From Candidatus Avedoeria danica (GTDB lineage Bacteria > Chloroflexota > Anaerolineae > Epilineales > Epilineaceae), in assembly GCA_016703025.1 (NCBI GenBank), contig JADJCV010000004.1:806001-870000 (forward strand): DNA of 64,000 bases, given 5' to 3'. A program made the position numbers and the translations under genes. Below are positions 59,356-64,000 of the stretch, one piece after another (position 1 is the stretch's first letter; every line of letters begins with the position of its first letter). A model generated the notes under the pieces. The model saw nothing but the letters and a program-made list of their open reading frames with translations. It was not told the DNA's origin and made no database searches.

Positions 59356-62115
59356 CTACTTCAGCCGTGTGCTGAACGGCAGGTAGATCGTGTGATCCTG
59401 GCTCGGTTCGCCGGTCGGCGTCGGCGACGGCGACGTCGGCTCGGGCGTGGTCGGCGTCGCGCTGGCCCCGGGGCCGGCCGTCGGCACGTCGAGCGGCGAC
59501 GGCTCGAAGTTCACGCGCAGCAGGTACGGGCCGAACTGACCCGGATCCGTCGAGATCGCGCCGATGTAGTACGTGCCCGGCCGAATCTGGTCGTAGTGCA
59601 GCTGGCTGTTCGCGTCGAGCTCGTCGATGTTGGCGTTCGCGTCGATGATCTCCCAGCGCGCGTCGATCAGGTAGAGGGCCGGGTCGATCGTGGTCGAGGA
59701 CATGTCGATCGTCAGCGCGCCGACCTCCTTGAGCGTGATCCGGTAGTAATCGACGGCCGACATGAGCTGGGCGAGCAGCGGCGGGTCGCCGAGCACGCAG
59801 TCTTCGACGGTGATCTGGCCGGTGCGGTCGGCCGGCAGCGGATCCAGGTCGGTGACGGCTGCGCATGTCGGACGCGGCTGGAACGTCGTCTGGAGCGTGT
59901 ACGCGCCCGTGACGGCTCGTGTCCGGACGACGGCCTCGGCATCGAGCCAGTACGTGCCGGGCTCGGCCTCGAACTGCAGCAGCGCTTGGTGACCCACCTG
60001 CTCCGGGTCGGCGTCCGCACCGATGGGATCGCCGTACGGTCCGATCGCCAGCTGGATGCGGGGGGAGAACGACGGCGCGGTCATGAGGATCGTCAGGACG
60101 CCGGCGGATGGGACGTCGATGCGGTACCGGTCCTGGTGCGAGACGGAGTAGCGCGTCGGATCACGATCGAACGCGCGGCACTCCGTGCCCGACAACTCGG
60201 CGGGCAGCTCCGCGTTCAGACCGAGAACCGCGGTCTCGCAGACGGGCGCCGCAACGGGCGTGAACGTCGCCGCGAGGCGGTACGCGCCCGTCGACTTGAC
60301 GTCCGCGAACGGTGAGTCCAGCGCTGCAACGAGGTAGCGACCCGGCCAGATCGGGAACCTGAGGCGCGCGTTCGTGTCGCGGATGGAGTCGATGTCGTCG
60401 TTGGATGGCAGGAAGTAGCCCAGCCCACCGCCGGCGGCGGTCGGTCCGCCGAACAGCATGAGATAGGGGTCGATCGCCGTCGAGGTCAGCGTGATCTCGA
60501 TCTCGCCGCGCACCGGAACGTCGAGGACGAATACGTCCAACCCGCGATCGTACGGCAGGATCTCGTTGAACTCGAAGACCGCGCAGTCCGTGGCGTCGAT
60601 CGTGCCGTCGACCGGACTGTTCCAGCCCAGCGGCTGCACCTGGCACGCCTTGCCGAGCGGCTCGAAGTCGATCCGCAACGTGTAGCCGCCAACGGCGGAC
60701 GACTCTGCGAACACGGCCACGAGGAACCGCCCAGGCGGCAGCTTCGCCATGAACCCGTCATCGACCCAACCGTCGACGATCGCCTGGTTCAGCTCGTCGA
60801 GGATGTACATTTGGCCGTTGAAGCCGCGGGTCTCGAGCCCGATCGTCACCGTGCCGTCCTGTGGGATCGTCAGCGCATGGACGTCGGCGGCGTTGTTGAA
60901 GTAGCTGCCGTTGTTCAGGTAGGCCAAACGGCAGTCGTTGTCCAACGTCGCCACGATGTCGGTGTTCAGCGCGGCCGGCTGCGGCTGGCAAGCGGCGGAC
61001 TGCGGCGCGAAGGACGAGGTCAAGGTGAACGCGCCCGCCTGGTCGGCGCCGTCCGCATACACCAGGATCAGGAAGTGGCCCGCAGGCAGGTGCACGCTGA
61101 GCTCCGTCAGCGCCGCCGGATTGCTCTCGGTGAACGTCGCGTCGATCGTCGTCAAGCCGGTGCGGGTCAGCACGGCCAGGCGCGGCGGCACGTGGCCCGT
61201 CGCGGCCACGCTCAGTGCGAGGACGCCGGCGGATGGCAACTGGACCGTGTACAGGGCAGCGTCCCCGGTGAACCATCGGCGCGGAAAGTAGTCATATCCA
61301 AGGCAACCGGACGCACCGAGGTTGCCGGCCACCGTTCCGTCGCCGGCCATCACGACCGGCACGCACCCGGTCGGCGCGTCCTCGGCCGACAGTGTGACCG
61401 ACAGGCTGTAAGCGCCCGTCGCGACCGGGCCGCTGCCCGCGTTCGTGACGAACAAGAGATATGTGCCGGCCGGCAGCACGAGGTCGATGGCGGCGGACTG
61501 ACCTGCGGCCGCGGCCGCCCGGTCGACTATCGGCCCGTAGCGCGCGTCGCGCAGGCTGAGCAGCGTCTCGAACGCCGTGCTCTGGCCGTTCAGTCGCACG
61601 CGCTGCCGTGCCGGTAGCCGCAGCCGGAAGACGTCGACGAGGGAGACATCCGGCAAGCCGGTCAGCTGGCCCCACCGGCAGTCCCCGTCCGCCAGCTGGC
61701 CGTTCGTCGTCCCGCCCGCCAACTCCGCCGGGGTGCAGTCGCCCGGCGCTTGCGCCAGGCGTGCGCTCGACATCGGCTGGGCACCCTTGCGCCCGACGGA
61801 TTCACGCTGCGCCGCGGTCGCCAGCTCGCGTCCTTCCGGAAAGGCGTGCGGTGCCCGCCCGCCATCATGTCCCCTCGAGTAGACGATCGGTCGCGGCACC
61901 CCCGCGGCGAGAGCGGCGTGGTGCTCGTCGGGGACACCGAAAGGTGCGCCGCTGTCCGCCTGGTTGCGGATCTCGAAGCCGGCTCGGCCGCCGATCTCAG
62001 ACGGTTGCCCGAGCGAGGTTCCGGTCGGACCGGGCGCCGCCAGGCCGTTCTGGGCGGTCAACGCCAGACCGCACACCGCCACGAGCGCGCATCGAATTCT
62101 TCGTCCGTGGATCAT
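59356..62115 (-). CDS. Large exported protein with repeated PPC-like domains
   Basis: A 919-residue exoprotein. The signal peptide (CALVAVCGLALTAQNGLAA) is at the N-terminus. After a 100-residue low-complexity spacer come at least six pre-peptidase C-terminal (PPC)-like beta-sandwich repeats of about 115-130 residues, each with a Cys, 'DVFRLRLPAR', 'LPAGTYLLFVTN...TGAYSLSVTL' type ending: GTYLLFVTNAG, GHFLILVYADGADQAGAFTL, GRFLVAVFAESSAVGGYTLRI, GRYLVAALDSPFADVKSTGAYRL, GTYWLDAEAVVRTRAVTGAY and GTYYIGAISTDPGQFGPYLLRV. The end is Thr/Pro/Ser-rich with HTIYLPFSTRLK. ATG 62115 has AGGAGG just upstream. It is probably a cell-surface binding protein. Confidence 0.9.
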   Translation of the reverse strand: MIHGRRIRCALVAVCGLALTAQNGLAAPGPTGTSLGQPSEIGGRAGFEIRNQADSGAPFGVPDEHHAALAAGVPRPIVYSRGHDGGRAPHAFPEGRELATAAQRESVGRKGAQPMSSARLAQAPGDCTPAELAGGTTNGQLADGDCRWGQLTGLPDVSLVDVFRLRLPARQRVRLNGQSTAFETLLSLRDARYGPIVDRAAAAAGQSAAIDLVLPAGTYLLFVTNAGSGPVATGAYSLSVTLSAEDAPTGCVPVVMAGDGTVAGNLGASGCLGYDYFPRRWFTGDAALYTVQLPSAGVLALSVAATGHVPPRLAVLTRTGLTTIDATFTESNPAALTELSVHLPAGHFLILVYADGADQAGAFTLTSSFAPQSAACQPQPAALNTDIVATLDNDCRLAYLNNGSYFNNAADVHALTIPQDGTVTIGLETRGFNGQMYILDELNQAIVDGWVDDGFMAKLPPGRFLVAVFAESSAVGGYTLRIDFEPLGKACQVQPLGWNSPVDGTIDATDCAVFEFNEILPYDRGLDVFVLDVPVRGEIEITLTSTAIDPYLMLFGGPTAAGGGLGYFLPSNDDIDSIRDTNARLRFPIWPGRYLVAALDSPFADVKSTGAYRLAATFTPVAAPVCETAVLGLNAELPAELSGTECRAFDRDPTRYSVSHQDRYRIDVPSAGVLTILMTAPSFSPRIQLAIGPYGDPIGADADPEQVGHQALLQFEAEPGTYWLDAEAVVRTRAVTGAYTLQTTFQPRPTCAAVTDLDPLPADRTGQITVEDCVLGDPPLLAQLMSAVDYYRITLKEVGALTIDMSSTTIDPALYLIDARWEIIDANANIDELDANSQLHYDQIRPGTYYIGAISTDPGQFGPYLLRVNFEPSPLDVPTAGPGASATPTTPEPTSPSPTPTGEPSQDHTIYLPFSTRLK

Positions 62116-62228
62116 CCTAACCTCCTTGGGTCGGCGCGACGCATGGCGCCCCGTCCGTAAAACACTTCACCGGGCGTCGGACGGACACGGCGCCGACAGC
62201 GGACCGCTCCGACGCCCATCGCATCAGA

Positions 62229-63728
62229 TTAGCCGATGCCGAACACATGCCGGATCCGTGCGAGGAGCGACGCGACGGCCCGCGGCTCGTCCGCCGCCGG
62301 ACGGGCCGCCGCCAACTGGGCCGTCGTCTCTTCGGCCCGCTGCGCCACGACCCGCGCCAAGCGCTCGGCGACAACCGGATCGGTGCGCAGCAGGCCGGCG
62401 AACGCGGCGTGGTCCACTTCGATGAGCACAGTCTCTTCCTCGGCAACGATCGTCGCCGTGCGGGGTGCGCCGGTCAGGACGCCCAGCTCGCCGAAGTGCT
62501 CGCCGGCCGAGCGTTGCGCCACCGTGACGACGTCGCCGTCCTCGCCGGCGACGTCAACGCGCACGCGTCCTCGTTCGATGACAAAGAGCGGCCCGCCGAC
62601 ATCGCCCTGGCGGAACAATCGCTCGCCGCGCGCAAACGTCACGCGCCGGCTGGCCGCGGCCAACCGTGCGACCTGTTCCGCGTCGAGTTCGGCGAACAGA
62701 TCGATCGGCGTGAGCGCGGCGATCACGGCCTGCCCTGCCTTGGCGGCCCGCAGATCCGCCGCGTCGGCCGGCACCGCCGTCAGTCGGACGTCGCGGATCG
62801 GGAACGGGATGCCCATGCCGTTGCGCTGCAGGTGGTACCAGGCGCGGGTCATCACGCCGTCGCGGGTGCGGGGCAGCGCCCAGTGATCGTCGAACCACAG
62901 CCGCAAACGGTAGACGATCGCGAAGTCGCCGAACTCGTGCACGAAGACATAGGGCGACGGCTCGGCCAGGACGCCCGGTGTCGCTCGGACGGCCGCTAGA
63001 AGCACCTCTCGCACTTCGCCCGGCGCGTGATCGTAGGCCACACCGATGAACAGGTCGCATGCCTCGGCGCGTTCGGGCCGATAGAGGTTCACGACGTCCA
63101 TCTTGGCGACGCTGCCGTTCGTCAGGTAGACGATGTGGTTGTCGCGCGTCCGGATCGCCGTCGTGCGCCAGTTCATGCCGGCGACCTCACCGTCCACGTC
63201 GCCGATGCGCACCCAGTCGCCGATGTGGAACGGCGCCTCGAACTCGAGGGCCAGGCCGCCGATCACGTTGCCAAGGACGTCCTGCAGCGCCAAGCCGAGG
63301 ACCGCGGAAACGACGGTCGACGTAACGAGGATGCCGCGCGCTTGGTCGGGGAACTGGTTGTAGAGCGCCAGCATCGCTGCCCCGAGCAATGCCAGCCCGC
63401 CGACCACGTGCATGACGAGCCGTGACACTTGCCGCCCGCGCACCATGCGCCGGTTCAGGACCACGTCCCAAACAACGAGATCGATGACCTGGAACGCGGC
63501 GTTGCACGACAGGAAGATCAGGATGGCCTTGCTGAACGATTGCTCAGGTGCGCTCAGGCTCACGTCGCCGCGGACGATGAGCACGACCGCCAGCCAGGCG
63601 AGCGCCAGCCACACGCTGCCGAGCGCCTTCTGCGCCAGCGGGCGGCGCCGCAGCGGACCGAGCAGCACACCGATCAACAGCCCGATCGACACAGCGGCGG
63701 CGATGGCCACCCAATCCAAATCGAACAT
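62229..63728 (-). CDS. MscS-type mechanosensitive channel fused to a cyclic-nucleotide-binding domain
   Basis: A 499-residue membrane channel. Four hydrophobic segments lead to the MscS pore region (TVVSAVLGLALQDVLGNVIGGLALEFEAPFHIGDWVRIGD) and beta domain (GEVAGMNWRTTAIRTRDNHIVYLTNGSVAKMDVVNLYRP). The C-terminal 130 residues form a cNMP-binding beta roll (RGERLFRQGDVGGPLFVIERGRVRVDVAG, EHFGELGVLTGAPRTATIVAEEETVLIEVDHAAF). The phosphate-binding cassette has GELG..TGAPRTATI. This is the layout of cyclic-nucleotide-gated MscS-like channels, gated by ligand rather than tension alone. The start ATG 63728 was chosen from MFDLDW; upstream frame is the shadow of the spacer. Confidence 0.93.
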   Translation of the reverse strand: MFDLDWVAIAAAVSIGLLIGVLLGPLRRRPLAQKALGSVWLALAWLAVVLIVRGDVSLSAPEQSFSKAILIFLSCNAAFQVIDLVVWDVVLNRRMVRGRQVSRLVMHVVGGLALLGAAMLALYNQFPDQARGILVTSTVVSAVLGLALQDVLGNVIGGLALEFEAPFHIGDWVRIGDVDGEVAGMNWRTTAIRTRDNHIVYLTNGSVAKMDVVNLYRPERAEACDLFIGVAYDHAPGEVREVLLAAVRATPGVLAEPSPYVFVHEFGDFAIVYRLRLWFDDHWALPRTRDGVMTRAWYHLQRNGMGIPFPIRDVRLTAVPADAADLRAAKAGQAVIAALTPIDLFAELDAEQVARLAAASRRVTFARGERLFRQGDVGGPLFVIERGRVRVDVAGEDGDVVTVAQRSAGEHFGELGVLTGAPRTATIVAEEETVLIEVDHAAFAGLLRTDPVVAERLARVVAQRAEETTAQLAAARPAADEPRAVASLLARIRHVFGIG

Positions 63729-63797
63729 CCATCGTCCTCGGTCGGGTCGCGGCGGACAAAGGGTTGCGGTCGGGGGACGCCCGGCGCGGCGCGGGAG

Positions 63798-63803
63798 TAT
63801 ACT
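63798..63803 (+). promoter_or_regulatory. Candidate -10 element (TATACT) for the final gene
   Basis: TATACT sits 34 bp before the TTG at 63838. TTGCGG at 63764 is 28 bp before it, too far for a standard -35. Confidence 0.3.
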
Positions 63804-63837
63804 CCGCCCTCGAGCCACCGGTCACTGGACGCCCTCG

Positions 63838-64000
63838 TTGAACTGCACAGCTTGCGGTTTCGCCAACCCGCCCAACGCGAAGTTCTGTGCCGGTTGCGGC
63901 CAAGCGTTGCATCTGCGCTGCGGCACGTGCGGCACCGAGCTCGTCGGCGGCGCCCGGTTCTGCTTCAGCTGCGGCGCGCCCGTTGCCGCGGACCCGCCGA
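63838..64000 (+). CDS. Double-zinc-ribbon protein, N-terminal fragment (3' truncated by the window edge)
   Basis: An open frame starting at TTG 63838 encodes two CxxC...CxxC zinc ribbons: CTACGFANPPNAKFCAGCG and CGTCGTELVGGARFCFSCG. This is the typical start of Chloroflexota/actinobacterial class III adenylyl-cyclase-AAA proteins and of other DZR proteins, but the part that would decide the type lies beyond the edge. No ATG is near; the TTG has no clear ribosome site. It has an upstream TATACT and is divergent from the MscS gene. Confidence 0.7.
   Translation, partial: MNCTACGFANPPNAKFCAGCGQALHLRCGTCGTELVGGARFCFSCGAPVAADPP

Noticed and set aside
63820..63860. Ninth copy of the 77-bp element
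   Set aside because: GGTCACTGGAC resembles the inner part of one end, but no matching second end lies 77 bp away on either side.

Overview
The window is uniformly GC-rich bacterial chromosome and most resembles a member of the Chloroflexota. The grounds are several large exoproteins that end in a Thr/Pro-rich stretch, a short hydrophobic IYLPF-like motif and a basic tail, together with lipoproteins plus Lgt, a CarD-family regulator, TgpA-like transglutaminase, PPC-repeat proteins and zinc-ribbon proteins. The phylum is an inference. No rRNA, tRNA, phage, CRISPR array or intact transposase was seen, and 45 protein genes or gene fragments are listed.

Layout. 0-4.5 kb (+): the end of rpoC, an S1-domain protein with a frameshifted tail, a zinc-ribbon/RGG/cold-shock protein and a CarD-like regulator. 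4.6-10.1 kb (-): argS, a small unknown protein, a YtcJ-like amidohydrolase, an EamA transporter and a thioesterase, the last four overlapping end to end. 10.2-15.0 kb (+): ftsY, then prfB with a programmed +1 frameshift, a CDP-alcohol phosphatidyltransferase and a C39-like peptidase coupled by TGATG overlaps; a minus-strand SpoU methylase is squeezed between ftsY and prfB. 15.4-24.8 kb (+): a lipoprotein, lgt, a GT-C-like membrane protein and two von Willebrand A exoproteins. 24.8-29.9 kb (-): transglutaminase, parvulin lipoprotein, a degenerate metallo-beta-lactamase-fold protein and a HAD hydrolase. 30.1-35.5 kb: a nucleotidyltransferase, a Crp/Fnr-type regulator, a GT4 glycosyltransferase, rpiA and an AlaX-like editing protein. 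35.9-39.8 kb: a giant repeat-rich exoprotein broken by one frameshift. 40-46.2 kb: glutamate dehydrogenase, a YceI protein, a Tat-exported PhoX-like protein, an RfbC-like epimerase and an MTHFR-like protein. 46.2-58 kb (-): a propeller exoprotein, two GT-C membrane proteins, an HD phosphohydrolase, a fused FTCD and an MFS transporter. 58.2-64 kb: malate dehydrogenase, a PPC-repeat exoprotein, an MscS channel with a cyclic-nucleotide-binding domain, and the start of a double-zinc-ribbon protein.

The most striking unexplained feature is a family of eight short elements, seven of 77 bp and one of 76 bp, with 16-bp terminal inverted repeats. In the best copies the ends form CTAG. Four of the five places where they occur begin exactly on the TAG stop codon of a gene, and neighbouring copies stack at about 75-bp periods sharing two bases. 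They look like MITEs that target CTAG, which would explain their position on stop codons. Further points are two contiguous 15- and 16-bp tandem arrays between genes (the first carries outward-facing -10 hexamers for rpiA and the alaX-like gene), an RF2 recoding site without the usual Shine-Dalgarno-like stimulator, and frameshifts in two repeat-containing genes.
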